A DNA stretch of 64,000 nucleotides, from NCBI GenBank assembly GCA_032164245.1, contig JAVMKO010000003.1, positions 29,697,390-29,761,389 on the forward strand, in the 5' to 3' direction. This document shows positions 45,914 to 56,824 of this stretch, piece after piece. The translations under genes and the position numbers were made by a program. Within the stretch, counting starts at the first letter, position 1. Each line of letters starts with the position of its first letter. Origin of the DNA: Sternotherus odoratus (taxonomy: Eukaryota; Chordata; Testudines; Kinosternidae). Under the pieces are notes generated by a model that had not been told where the DNA came from, did no database searches, and saw only the letters and a program-made list of their open reading frames with translations.

Positions 45914-46783
45914 TACCCTGATTTTTTTTTCATTCAAACTCATTTGTTAATATTCTAGTAATAAAATAATGACAGATCCCTCAAAATAATCTCCAGCAGC
46001 ACTGATGACATCCCACTTGGTGTGTTTGTTATGTGCAAGTTTAGACACCTTATTTTAAAAAGGAGATCAATACAACAAAAAGGATGTAAAGCACAAATGC
46101 AAAGAGGAAGACTGCAACTTGCCTTGAGCCTTAGAGTGCTAATCTCTGCCCATATGCTGAAGCAACAGTATGGATTGGTCTTCCAAACACTTGTTTCTTT
46201 CTTGACACAATTTCCTTTTCCCCGCATCAAGTACATTTCTTGCTCTTGAGGGAAAACCCCAGAATACAGCCACAATTCCTGACCTGTTCTTTTTTTAAGA
46301 GAAAGTCTTAATTGTTTGCAGGCTGAAAAATAGAGTAGGTGGACAGAGGAGAAGCCAAAAGAGGGAATCAGAGAGGTAGCCATGTTAGTCTGGCTCAAAA
46401 GAAAGAGTATGCCTGAGAACCATCAGAAAGGAGCTATGATGATTACTGCATTAAGGGGGCTGTGTTGTGAGCTGGTAGGGTGAATATCTGAGTGTTGGTC
46501 TGCTGTGACCATTTCTTTGACTGGTGCTAATTGCAGGGATACTTTTCCCATGTGTTTGTTTGTATGAAAAGTGTGAATTAGGAGTGCTTTGTTCCAGGTG
46601 AGACTTGAGTGGTTGATTGGAGGGAAGGCTCTGAGCTGGAGAAACTCCTTGGAGCCAGCAGCTTTATAAAAAAGCAGCCAGTTTTGAATCAAGTGAGCTG
46701 TGAACAGAGAGAGTTTCCTTGGGAGTTTGCATTGGGGGAGTTCCCACAAAGGTTTTGCATTTCAGGCTTCTGTGTGTAGTAGA
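45914..46783 (+). mobile_element. CR1-associated 5' region (R2), copy A
   Basis: Aligns along its length with 57335-58186, which leads directly into CR1 ORF1; I therefore read it as the 5' untranslated part of a CR1 subfamily. Both copies have a TATA-like TTTATAAAAA (46658; 58037 as CTTATAAAAAA) about 100 bp before the homology ends, which could be a promoter. The copy stops at 46783 where an opposite-strand CR1 begins. Confidence 0.65.
46370..46409 (-). mobile_element. 40-bp Penelope terminus insertion
   Basis: AATCAGAGAGGTAGCCATGT followed by TAGTCTGGCTC matches the reverse complement of the last bases of the Penelope-like element (31869-31913). The homologous R2 copy at 57775 lacks it. 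Similar purine-rich 10-mers (CAAAAGAGGG and CAAAAGAAAG) flank it, a plausible target duplication. Confidence 0.75.
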
Positions 46784-47009
46784 TACATCTGAAGAGGTAT
46801 CAAAGGCTTTGCTAAAATCAAGGTATGTCATGTCCACCGCTTTCCCCATATCCACAGAGGCAATTATGTCATCATAGAAGGCAATCAGATTGGTCAGGAA
46901 TGACTTGCCCTTGTTGAAACCACATTGACTTTTCCTGAACACCTTGCTCTCCTTCAAGTTCTTCAAAACGGATTTCTCAAGGACCCCCTCCATGATTTTT
47001 CCAGGGATT

Positions 47010-47497
47010 TGTTGGAATAACACAATTTAGAAACAACTGTATTATGAATGTTGTGTAGTATGATTTTTAAAACTGTCTCAAACTGTACTTTCACTCCCTG
47101 TATATGAACTCTCAACCTCTAGCCTGGCATGCATCTTAAACTCATGTTTACCCTGCCACAGCTGGGCAAGGCGTCATAGTGTCTGAGTACCCCTAAGGAT
47201 CCTGGCCTCCTGTTTACCAGACATGTAAATGGCATAGATTAATACTGAACAATGGATGTGATAGTCATTAAGTGTTATCACCTGTGTAAGTGTATTGAAA
47301 GCCCTCCTCCCTTATTCACACCTGAGTATAAGAGAGGTCTCAGCCTGGCATGGAGTCGAGCCAGTTGTTTGGGTAATAACCCCTCTGACTCCTATTGCTT
47401 GCAATAAATCTTGTTTTCCAGAAACCTACTGCATCACGCCTGTTCTTTGTGAGTATATTGGGATTGAGCTCCAAAGGTAAAAGCAGTTTTTGCAACA
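47010..47497 (+). mobile_element. Solo LTR in CR1, plus strand
   Basis: Begins TGTTGGAATAACAC and ends TTTTTGCAACA. A TATA-like GAGTATAAGAG (about 47328) and the polyadenylation signal GCAATAAATC (about 47401) are in LTR order, U3-R-U5. Flanks GGATT and ATTGA overlap only partly, so the exact target duplication is unsure. The CR1 frame on each side shows it is an insertion. Confidence 0.8.
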
Positions 47498-47717
47498 ATT
47501 GAGGTGAGGTTGACCAGCCTGTAGTTTCCCAGATTCTCCTTCCCCCCCCCTTTTTAAAGATGGGCAGTATATTTGCATTTTTCCAATTGTCCTGGACCTC
47601 CCCTGATCACTACGAATACTCAAAGTTAATGGCCAATGGTCTATTCCATCAGCACCCTCAGATACATTAGAACCAGACTCATGGATTTGTGCTTGTCCAA
47701 TTTGTTTAAAGAATCCT

Positions 47718-48361
47718 TGTAAGAGATTACCCTTCCCTCACACTAAACTCTAAGGTAAAAATGTGGGGGTCTCTCATGCAAGACAATCAAACTCCAAGCT
47801 GGGAGAGATAAAGAACACAGACTTTGCTACACCCCCCTCCTCCCTGCTACCTGGGAGAGATTCGAGCACACTGACTCTCACTTGCCGTGAGCTACCCCGA
47901 TCCAAAGCTAGGACAACTCCAAGGGAAATAGCCAGACCCTTCTTATAACAAAAAAATTTAATAAAGAAAATAGATAAAGCATACAATTTATACAGACTTC
48001 ACAGATACTCAATTTTCTAGTCTTAACTCCTCCCTAACCCCTTCCTAGGATTTCTCCCCCTGATGAGATTAAGGACACCACAGGTCAATTACAAGCTTAT
48101 ACAATCAACAACTTTACTTACTGTTAGTCTAACTTAGAAACTTATACAAAGAGATGAGTAGGAAGGTGATTCCATTCTCCAAAGCTGGAGAGAGAAGATG
48201 CAGTCAAGCGGAGTGCCCGGGGGGGGGGGGGGGGGGGGGGGAAAGTGAAACCTAAACTCCTTTGTCTCGAGGAATTCAAACTCTTGCGTCATCCCCTCTC
48301 CTGTTCAGGTTAACTCCTTACAGGTAAAACAGCAATTCTAAGGCACTTCACACTTATGACA
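47718..48361. mobile_element. LTR-like repeat, copy 2, in CR1
   Basis: TG...CA ends (TGTAAGAGATTACC ... CTTATGACA) with flanks ATCCT (47713-47717) and GTCCT (48362-48366), four of five identical. It aligns with 17102-17822. An uninterrupted G23 run is at 48219-48241. No coding sequence. Confidence 0.75.
48219..48241. repeat. Poly-G tract (23 G)
   Basis: An unbroken G run inside LTR-like copy 2; its length is likely to vary and may be an assembly uncertainty. Confidence 0.95.
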
Positions 48362-48780
48362 GTCCTTATCCTGTTCTTTCACCACTGAGGGCTGATCGCT
48401 TCCTCCCCATACTGTGCTGCACAGTGCGGAAGTCTTGGAGCTGACCTTGTCTGTGGAAACCAAGGCAAAAAGCATAGAGGACTTTAGCTTTTTCCACATC
48501 ATCTGTCACTAGGTTGCCTCTCCCATTCAGTAAGGATCCCACACTTTCCCTGACCTTCTTTTTGCTAATATACCTGTAGAAATCCTTATTGTTACCTTTC
48601 ACATCACTTCCTAGCTGAAACTCCAATTATGTGATGGCCTTCCAGCTTACACCCCTGCATGCTTGAGCAACATACTTATATGCCTCACTAGTCATCTGTC
48701 CAAGTTTCCACTTCTTGTAACTTCTTTTTTGTGTTTAAAATTCTAGGATCCCAGTGTTTTGCAATGAAGTTACATGGCAC

Positions 48781-49204
48781 ACTCTATATCTGTTTCCATT
48801 GATGGGATTGTGTATCCACTGTCTCCAACAAGGATTGTAATCAAGCCTTATCAGTAAGCTGATCCTCTCTTAAAAAATTTCTGGAATTACTCTTTTCTGG
48901 GCCTGTGGCTATTTTTCAATAGGGGATATGAATAATTATAGTTGATATAATTGTATTTGGCAATAAGGGCTTGATAATTCACTACTCTAAATTTCTATGT
49001 GGCTGAGAGATAATATTTTTGCTGAAATAAGGCCAGATGTTTCTAATCCTTTTCATGAGGTTTCTATGTGGAATGATGTTGTTCACTGTACTCAGTTACA
49101 GCATCCACTACAATTACTTTTGTGTCAGGTGTGTCAGTAAATTCTCTGAGACTTTCAGAAGAACATAGTATTTCTTGTCTGTTCTATTTAGATACATTTT
49201 AAAT
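48781..49204. other. No feature seen
   Basis: AT-rich noncoding sequence between two oppositely oriented CR1 parts. Confidence 0.35.
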
Positions 49205-50225
49205 TTCCCAAAGTGACGTATTACTCATCCAAGTGTTCCAGCCAGCCCAAAGTGCAGTGCTCTTATTTCTCTGTTTTAAGTTTGGAAGGCTGATTTTAGA
49301 TTTCTCTTATTAGTTCTGCAAATCTGACAAATATTAAATGGATCATCGAAGAGGCCCCAAAAAAAGATTAAAAAAACATTACCAAGTTTTGTGTTTATAT
49401 TGTATAAAATAATAAATGGTTGGCTAAGTGTGTCTTGTGGCAACTTTGCCCTCAGAACAAAGCAGAATCGTAATGAATACCTTTTTTTCGTTTTTTTATG
49501 TTCATTATTCATGTTGTTCATCCAGGTGCAGCTCTTGTTACTTGTTGTAATAGTATCCCTATGAAATTTGCATCTGTACTAAATTTACAGACAAAATGGC
49601 ATACACAATATGCCAAGAAGGCCAATGGCCTATTGGTCTGTATTAATAGGAGCATTGCCAGCAGGTCGAGGGAAATGATTATTCCTCTCCATTCAGTACT
49701 GGTGAGGCCACAATTGGAGTATCACATCCAGTTTTGGTTGCACCACTACAGAAAGCATGTGGACAAATTGGAGAGAGTCCAGCGGAGGGCAGTGAAAATG
49801 ATCAGGGGGCTTGGCACATGACTTACGAGGAGAGGCTGATGGAACTGGGGTTATTTAGTCTGCAGAAGAGAAGTGTAAGGGGGGTTTGATAGCAGCCTTC
49901 AACTACCTGAGAGGGGGGTTCCAAAGAGAACGGAGCTCAGATGGTCTCCGTAGTGGCAAATGACAGAACAAGGAGCAATTCTCTCAAGTTACAGAGGGGA
50001 GAGGTCTTGGTTGGATATTAGGAAACACTATTTCACTAGGAGAGTGGTGAAACACTGGAATGAGCTACCTAGGGAGGTGGTGGAATCTCCATCCATGGAG
50101 GTTTTTAAGGCTCAGCTTTACAATGCATTAGCTGGGATGATTTTGTTGGTGTTGCTCTTGCTTTGAGCAGGGGATTGGATTAGATGACCTCCTGAGGTCT
50201 CTTCCAACCATAATATTCTATTATC
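49205..50225 (+). mobile_element. CR1 LINE 3' part (R3), copy A, plus strand
   Basis: From about 49555 the plus strand reads the C-terminal CR1 reverse transcriptase, e.g. HTQYAKKANGLLVCINRSIA, then LVRPQLEYHIQFW and KLERVQRRAVKMIRGL, then [13 protein letters not shown], ending in the CR1 3' end (GATGACCTCCTGAGGTCTC, about 50185). The 340 bp before it (49205-49545) are not typical CR1 but are shared with copies at 63220-63966 (+) and about 62547-62800 (-). Frameshifts and stops make it inactive. Confidence 0.85.
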
Positions 50226-50389
50226 CTAAAACAAAATAAGCGTTTTCAGCCTGATATAGATAAATAAAACCTATACTAATCCATTACACACTCCATGTTG
50301 AGAATTCACGATTCATGAGCTCTCATTTTAACAAGGGCAGACATAATATTTGTAACTTTATCCATCCCCCAAGTACCTGATTTTTGTTG

Positions 50390-50755
50390 AACTACTCCAA
50401 TTGAATTGGTAAAAGTATAGCCCTCTATGCCAAAGGCAGAGAGCTCTCCAGATGGCAGCAAGCTCTCCATCATTAAACCACTTGCAATGAGTGGCGGTAG
50501 CTGTGTCAGTGAGACGTATTCTCATGGAGGATAGGTTGATCATGGAAGATAGGTCCATCAATGGCTATTAGTGGTAGTGTCCCTAGTCTCCTTTTGCTAG
50601 AAGCTGGGAATGGGAAACAGGGGAGGGATCACTTGATGCTTACCTGTTCTGTTCATTCCCTCTGAAGCACCTAGCATTGGCCACTGTCGGAAAACAGGAT
50701 ACTGGGCTAAATGGATCTTTGGTCTGACCCAGTATGGCTGTTCTTTTATTCCTAG
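50390..50755 (+). mobile_element. MITE fragment followed by a LINE 3' end
   Basis: 50425-50530 (GCAGAGAGCTCTCCAGATGG, CACTTGCAATGAGTGGCGG) resembles the end of a Harbinger-like MITE. 50535-50752 (GGTGTCC-type phrase, GAAGCTGGGAATGGGAAACA, CTGACCCAGTATGGCTGTTC) matches a common CR1-type LINE 3' end. Confidence 0.6.
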
Positions 50756-50759
50756 TAGC

Positions 50760-52034
50760 TACTTTAGGGGAGCTATTAAAGTTATTGTGATGTACAAGTG
50801 CACACACATCCTCATAAACTAATTAATCATTAGGGCATCCCTCATATTCCATATTGTATTAATGTAGGTAAGATATATGGGCCCAAAGAGTCAAAGGTGT
50901 TAACACACCCAGTCACGGTACAACATTAAACAGTTTTTAAAAAAGATTAGGAGTTTGGTATACAGAGTCATCAGCCTGCTTAGTCCCATGGCAAACAAAA
51001 CATTAATATCCTTTTTGATAAAAGAGAAGAAATTAGGTGGAAAAGATGGGCTGAAGCTGTTGTTGTAAAAGTCTGATTCTGCTTCCTTTAAGAGAAAACA
51101 AAATGAATACACTAAAAGGTGAGATTGTAGTGGGTAAGAAGAAAATAACAGCAAAGAGAAAATGTAGCATATGTCTCGGATACTGACTCTCTCTTGGAAC
51201 CTCATTCCTGCAAAAACAAAGGCACAGTGCATGGTTTTATCAGTCAACCCAAGATCTGTCAAATTTGTACTAGCATGGGCTCTTTAGGGCATTGCTTTTA
51301 GCTTCCTCATTCCAGTCACAGGTTTACATCAGTGTTGCAAAATATATTGACCAACTATGTCAGATTCTTATGAAACAGGAGGTAAAGGAGAGAGATAGAA
51401 AATAAAATAAATAAGTTGTAAAAAGAAAAGGACACATGGGGTTGGGAGATGGAGGTAGATATCCAGAATTTAGCTGGAAGCTGAGGGAGGTAGCAATGTC
51501 ATTTTTGTTCTCTCTCTGGCCTGGTCTGATCAGGATATCTCTCAGGACTAGGATGAAGAAGGTCCAGTATCCCAGGGGATGGTAGGGATGGAAGCCAAGA
51601 TGATAAAGCTCACTGCAATGGTTGTTGTCAGAGAACTGCTGCTTCTACTAAGAACTCCTTTCTTTTTCAGAAGCCCAAAAGGGAGTTTGGGGCAGAATAG
51701 TCAATCCTCTCATTATTTTGTTCACCAATAGACCTAATTTCCAATATAGAAATTTTGTTTAATTGATTTATCCTTTTGTTTAATCATCATAATCTTAACA
51801 TAATCCTTGAGTGGTATCAGTAAAACCCTTTCTATTTAATTTAATTCAGACTGACTCTTTTTTCCATCTGATCTTAAACAATTTTACATAACAAGTTATT
51901 GTGACAATTTGTGAATTTTAACTCAGAATTTACAGGTGAGTTTACACTTAGGGTAAATTTGCAGGCCTGATTATCTCAGCAGCCATATTAAAGAATTCTC
52001 ACTATTTTCACTATGGGATCTTTGACTTACAGGA
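50760..52034. other. No feature seen
   Basis: AT-rich noncoding DNA. A 120-residue minus-strand frame at 50900-51262 has no family features. Confidence 0.4.
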
Positions 52035-53195
52035 TTGTTCTTATCTGGCACCAGATTGATGAAACAAGTTTTTTGAATTCATAGCTTAGGGCCTGTGAGA
52101 TCTCTATCTCTCTACACTAGCTGAGGATTCTTCAGGCTGTCATAGCCAGTTGGTCAGAGTCTTTCACCCTTTTTCCTCTGGATGGCCTGTCCAGAGAAGA
52201 GAGGGTACTTTGCTTCAGATGTCATTTAAACATGAGAGAGAACACATTGTTCTTTTCCGCTTGCTTTCAACTTTTATATGGGTCAATGTTCCCTTTACTC
52301 TACCTCGCAGGTCACCTTTGTATTTTCATAGTCTAATTAAAGAAGTCCAGTATGTTGGATGTAGTTCAACAGGGTCCAGCAATTTGGCAGTGGGCAATGT
52401 CTGTGTTAAGTCATTGTCAAAAGTCCTAGTAAAGTATGATCATTTTCTTGACAAATCTGCTGAGGTCAACAGAGACAGGTACTGTTTCATACCCATGTAG
52501 CCATGTTGGAGAACTCAGTAAGAGATTTTTGTCTAAGGCTAATGGACACAAGGCCTACATTTCTTCTCCAAAATATAATTAAAGACTGAGAGTTAGTTAT
52601 ACAAACTCTCCCACATTTACACTATTAAACCCATGACAATTACTTAGGAAAGACATTAGGAAAAGGACTCTGAGGGTCCCAGCGTAGATACAAGATTGTA
52701 ACTAACAGCAGTGTCCTTTAACCTGAAAGCATAAAACTGCTTTAGCATTTCTTGTTAAACTGACTATTTCAGCACTGAATAATTAAATGTTTCCAGGCCT
52801 GATATGAAATGTGTCTCATGTTCCTTACACCAGTCTGTTGTATTGTACCCAACTCTGGATCCCCTGTACTTCCAGCCAGATGGGTCTTGTACTGTCTCTA
52901 GGTATGGCCTTTTAGGTACAATAAAGGTGAAGACTCCATGTTTGGCCTCTTTCTGTGGTAGGTGGGACTTCACAGTCCAAATGCCCTACCCCGAAACCCA
53001 TTCTTGATGCTCCCAAGACTTCCCAGCAGTTCATATTCCTTCCTCACCCCACCTTCCAAGTGCTACTTGGCTGTGGTTGTTGTGCAGTTCAAGTGTTCAG
53101 GAATGTATAACAACTACAATAAGGAACACAGGCTTGGCACAACAACTTCTTAAAATACACACTTTACTCTTAGCACAGGGGATTTACAGATCAAA
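52035..53195 (+). repeat. 1.2-kb repeat R1, copy B
   Basis: Second copy of the segment at 42970-44170, same orientation, collinear, with scattered indels. Alignment fades after TAGCACAGGGGATTTACAG (about 53170-53190). Confidence 0.75.
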
Positions 53196-54245
53196 GCAGA
53201 AACAAAGTCCAGAATACAATCCTCCCTCACTGTTCTCCTTGCACCTCACAGTTCTTTGGTTTGGTCAGTGTCCTCCAAGAAGTACAACATGTCCCTTTTG
53301 CCTCCATTCCTTCAGTTGGGATTTCCATTCTTGATGGCTCCTCTTGGTTTACAGGAGCTCACCTTTTAAAATCTGTCTTTCTCCCTCCTTAATCAGGTGC
53401 TCCACTAGAGAAACTACAGCTCTTCCAATCAAGTGTCCAGTCCATAGGGAATTCCACGTCTCCCCAAACAAGTTTCTGTGCAGAGAGAATTTATTCAAAG
53501 ACTTTGCTGTCAAAAAAACTATTCTTCAATTATTCAGTGGCAGAAACCAGGATTGCTTTGCTGCACATTTCTAAGCATGTGTGCCAGGGTCTTGCTCCCA
53601 TATGGAGGTGCTAATCCACTGAAAATTACAATAATGTTATCCATAAAACAGAAAGGAATTCATAAGTTGACACAGATATGTTGTCCACACTGTCCCACAT
53701 TTCCAAAATTACCCTGGTCCAAAGCCCAGAAAAGTCCATATTTAGTAGACTGGTCTCTTTGTTTTTTAAATTTTAACTCGCTATTTCAAAAAGTTTCATA
53801 AACAGTGTCAACATTTTTCAAACATCTCTAATATTCATTGCCTCGGGTTATTCCAGGGCTAGATTCTCCTTTTCCAGTGGGAGTATTACTGTCTTCTCTG
53901 CTAACTCCCCCAATTACAATCTTAAGAGTCTTAACCACAGTATTGACAATAATTTATTTTTATTATTTAAATCCTCTTTAAAAATGTTTTTCCCAAACAA
54001 TGATCATGAACAATCCTTCTCCCTCCCATAAACATACATTTACATTCCCTTAACCATATTGTATTATCAACCCTAACAACTTATGCTTTATATTCAAGCT
54101 TCTTACTAAATTACCAAACAATTCACTAATTAGATAGTTATATTACTTTGAAAAAATATATGGATCAAGCATAAACATTTTAGTATTACAGGGTGAATTT
54201 CAAAGGGCTGAGACTAAGATTCTATCAATGGCTGGTTTATTTATT
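53196..54245. other. No gene seen
   Basis: Noncoding. It lies between repeat R1 copy B and the TAS2R 3' flank. Frames at 53344-53801 have no recognisable domains. Confidence 0.4.
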
Positions 54246-54421
54246 TATAAACAGAAATGTCATTCCCCGGCAGAGACCAAAGTTTAATCCTGGCTGACTA
54301 AATCATATGAAAATAAATGTGGTGATCTCATCAAATGAGAAGTCTCTTCTTAAAAAGCTAGCAGTGCTGCTGCAGGAAAAGATTCATGTCCATTGGAAGA
54401 GTTTGAATTGGTATTGATGGG

Positions 54422-55665
54422 TGTAAGGGTCGCGTCGTCGGGGCGCGAGCCCCTCCCGTCGGTTTGGCGGGAATCCCTGGCCCCGCGGCGGGGTTGGCGA
54501 CCCCTAGGGGAATTAGCGGGGTCGCCCGTCCTACCCGCGCCGTTCGAGGGGCGGGATTTACGGCCGCCCGGGCGTTTGGCCCCTCGGGCGGATGGATTAA
54601 GAGTCTCGGGCTCGGGCTTCAGGCCCTAGGTTGGCCCAGTCACGAATCCTCGTGGTCGGGCTTAGGCCCTTGGGTGGCCCTGTCGGAGGTTCCGGCGACA
54701 GGTCCCGTGGTCGGGAAGGGGGGACTGCCACCCTCGATGGGAGAGGGTGGCAGGGGGGGCGCAGGCCCACCCACTTCCTCTGCGCCCCAGCCCGGGGCCC
54801 TAGCAGCACAAGCCTTGCTGCTGTCAGTGGGGATCCCGGCCGAAACACACTGACATCGGCTCCTCCCCCGGGCTGCTTCCGGATCCCCCTTCCCTGGGTA
54901 CCTGGGTCGTTGCGGGGTCCTCCCCGGAACCTAGGGTCATTGGCTCCTCTGGGTCGCTGTCCGGTGGCAGGTCAGGTAGGTCCTCGGGGTCGCTGGCGTG
55001 CTCGGCTGGGGGCTCCTCGGGGTAATAGGCTGTCGGTGGGGGCGCTGGTGACGGTGGTCCCTCCGTTGGGTAAGGGTCGGGAGGCGAGGTCGGCGGCTGG
55101 TCCCAGCCGGGGTCCGGTGTCCGCTCCGGACTTCCTCCGGGGTAGTCGGCGTGCGGGTCCCTCAGCCGGTCTTCCAGGTGGGGGTCCAGGGGTTCCTCTG
55201 GGTAGTGGCCCAGGGGTAAGGTCGGCGGTCTCTCCCAGTAATGGGGAGGCTGTCGCTCTGGCGGGTCTCGGCGGGGAGCCACTCCTTGGGCAGTTCCCTT
55301 TGCCGGTGTCGGCCGCCCCTCTGAGCTGGGCGGCCGGTCTTTTGTAGTTCCGGGTCCGCCCCTGACCTCCGGGGGCGGGGCTGACCCGGCGCTGTTGCGG
55401 CTGCCTCCGGCCATGGCCGGAAGCCGCGTGGCCCGCGGTCCGCGGGCGGCCGAACCCCCTCTCTCCCGCTCCCGGACTTCCGGGGGTGGGGCTCCTGCGG
55501 CGTTACCGCCGCTCCCTCCGGCCCCGGCCAGGGGCCGTCTTGGGTGGCCGGGAGCCGTGCCGCCCCGCTACCCTGGGGGCGGGGCTCCTGCGGCGCTACC
55601 GCCGCTCCCTCCGGCCCCGGCCAGGGGCCGTTTCGGGCGGCCGGGAGCCGTGCCGCCCCGCTACA
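54422..55665. mobile_element. GC-rich 1.24-kb insertion with TG...CA ends
   Basis: This block is far richer in G+C and CpG than anything around it. It starts TGTAAGGGTCGCG and ends CCGCCCCGCTACA. Flanks ATGGG (54417-54421) and GTGGG (55666-55670) share four of five bases. The homologous flank of the TAS2R pseudogene (about 33000-33020) runs straight through this point, so the block is an insertion. The ends and target size fit a solo LTR. Long frames on both strands (54631-55347 plus, 54824-55414 minus, proline/glutamate-rich) have no known domain and I do not call them genes. Confidence 0.65.
55370..55664. repeat. GC-rich tandem repeat, about 88-bp unit
   Basis: Three units, each with a GGGGCGGGGCTCCTGCGGCG-type start, a CTCCCTCCGGCCCCGGCCAG core and a GAGCCGTGCCGCCCCGCTAC end. 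The second and third are almost identical; the first (from about 55370) is diverged. Confidence 0.85.
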
Positions 55666-55861
55666 GTGGGGAATGTGCAAATGAGCTTCTTGGAAAGTGT
55701 CAGTGGCTTTCTGTATTATAGCAATAAGAAAGAATTCAAAAGTATAATAGACAGGGGAATATGGAAACAAAGGGGAAAATAGAATATTTTTTCCATAATT
55801 GTGCTTTACAAAGTTTGGGATTGTGAACATTCTTGATCCAGAAGTACTCAAATAGATATTA

Positions 55862-56821
55862 TCAAGTAACCTCTCTGAAACAGCAATTGGCAGAATTCAG
55901 AATTTTTGCTGATGCCAGTTTTAATTTGGGGTTGCCGACAATCAAGATAATGGAGTGTACAGAAGGGTAGGCATTAACTAAAAATGTACACATTATATAT
56001 TTCCATTTATCATTGAAATAGGATGGGTTTCCTAATGAGGCTATTGAAGCCACATAATACATACTGTAGATGATGAAAAAAGATACCACCGATTTAAGTG
56101 CACGCACGTGGCCATACGTGCTGGGGTTCCTGAAATTTGGATTAAGGTCTGAATTAAGGTTCATTTTCCTGATATGTCTCCAAAGGGATATGATTAACAG
56201 AATAGATGAAGCAATAAATATGATAAGGGGGGAAATGGATCCTATGCTGTGTATCAGAAAAGTGAACTCCGTAAGCTTCATTGCAATTTCTGCCATTGTG
56301 ACATTTGTTGATAGATGAACTGTGGAGTTGTGAGAGTATGTGCAATAGGAAGAGCTGAACAATATAAAAAAACCTGTGGTAACCAAACAGTATAGCATAG
56401 AGCCCAAAAGAAGCCATGGCACCAATTTGGAGATTTTCAGTTTTAACCAGCTGAAGAGGGATTGGTTGAAAGTGGCAATCTTCACACAGTAGAACACAGA
56501 AAGGCAGCTTGCAAAACAGAGACTCACTTGGTTTATGAAGATCCAGTTACCTAGATAAATCTGAACTGTTTGAAATCTATCAAAGAGATTTGATTCTATC
56601 TTATATAAGATATAGTCTAATGTCATGATGAATTGTAGGAAAAATCTGGAAAAGGCCAAGCTGGTTATGATCTTATCATAGGAAGTCAGTGTTCTGCTTT
56701 TGGCCCAGTCAATGCAATTTAAGGCAACAATATATCCATTTGCAACAGCTCCCAGTGAAATTTCTATTCCTGAGATGATCAGATAAAAAATAACATCAGG
56801 AACTAAAGAAGTTTTCATCAT
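55862..56821 (-). CDS. TAS2R: Bitter taste receptor, type 2 (TAS2R)
   Basis: A complete 319-residue seven-helix receptor in one exon, the normal structure and length for TAS2R genes. TAS2Rs sit in the plasma membrane of taste and other chemosensory cells and signal bitter compounds through gustducin-type G proteins. Landmarks: helix 1 about 10-34, CIDW at 36-39 and LAFSRF at 55-60; helix 3 with ASCLSVFYCVKIATF (104-118); KISKLVPWLLLGS (129-141); second extracellular loop with glycosylation sites N165-S-T and N173-V-T; SSILLIISLWRH (205-216) in helix 5; HVRALKSVVSFFIIYS (238-253) in helix 6; PSVHSIILIVGNPKLK (286-301) in helix 7. All are TAS2R signatures. An in-frame TAA three codons upstream fixes the start at one of two adjacent Met codons. 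No stop, shift or missing motif. The subfamily member cannot be fixed by eye. Confidence 0.95.
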   Translation of the reverse strand: MMKTSLVPDVIFYLIISGIEISLGAVANGYIVALNCIDWAKSRTLTSYDKIITSLAFSRFFLQFIMTLDYILYKIESNLFDRFQTVQIYLGNWIFINQVSLCFASCLSVFYCVKIATFNQSLFSWLKLKISKLVPWLLLGSMLYCLVTTGFFILFSSSYCTYSHNSTVHLSTNVTMAEIAMKLTEFTFLIHSIGSISPLIIFIASSILLIISLWRHIRKMNLNSDLNPNFRNPSTYGHVRALKSVVSFFIIYSMYYVASIASLGNPSYFNDKWKYIMCTFLVNAYPSVHSIILIVGNPKLKLASAKILNSANCCFREVT

Positions 56822-56824
56822 TAA

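Larger units (their letters stand above)
46785..48780 (-). mobile_element. CR1 LINE (reverse transcriptase part) split by two LTRs
   Basis: The minus strand runs from about 48780 to 46785 through CR1 ORF2: 48366-48626 reads DFYRYISKKKVRESVGSLLN, and 46664-47023 reads CGFNKGKSFLTNLIAFYDDI then VDMTYLDFSKAFDT, the conserved palm region. It lacks everything downstream of that motif. The CR1 sequence is interrupted at 47010-47497 and 47718-48361 and continues in register after each. Confidence 0.85.

Noticed and set aside
50900..51262. Hydrophobic 120-residue minus-strand frame
   Set aside because: No family motif and ordinary AT-rich composition; length is within chance for this amount of sequence.
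54631..55414. 238- and 196-codon frames that look like proline-rich proteins
   Set aside because: Opposite-strand frames in the same GC-rich insertion; GC content alone removes stop codons. No known domain, and the block is absent from the duplicated flank.
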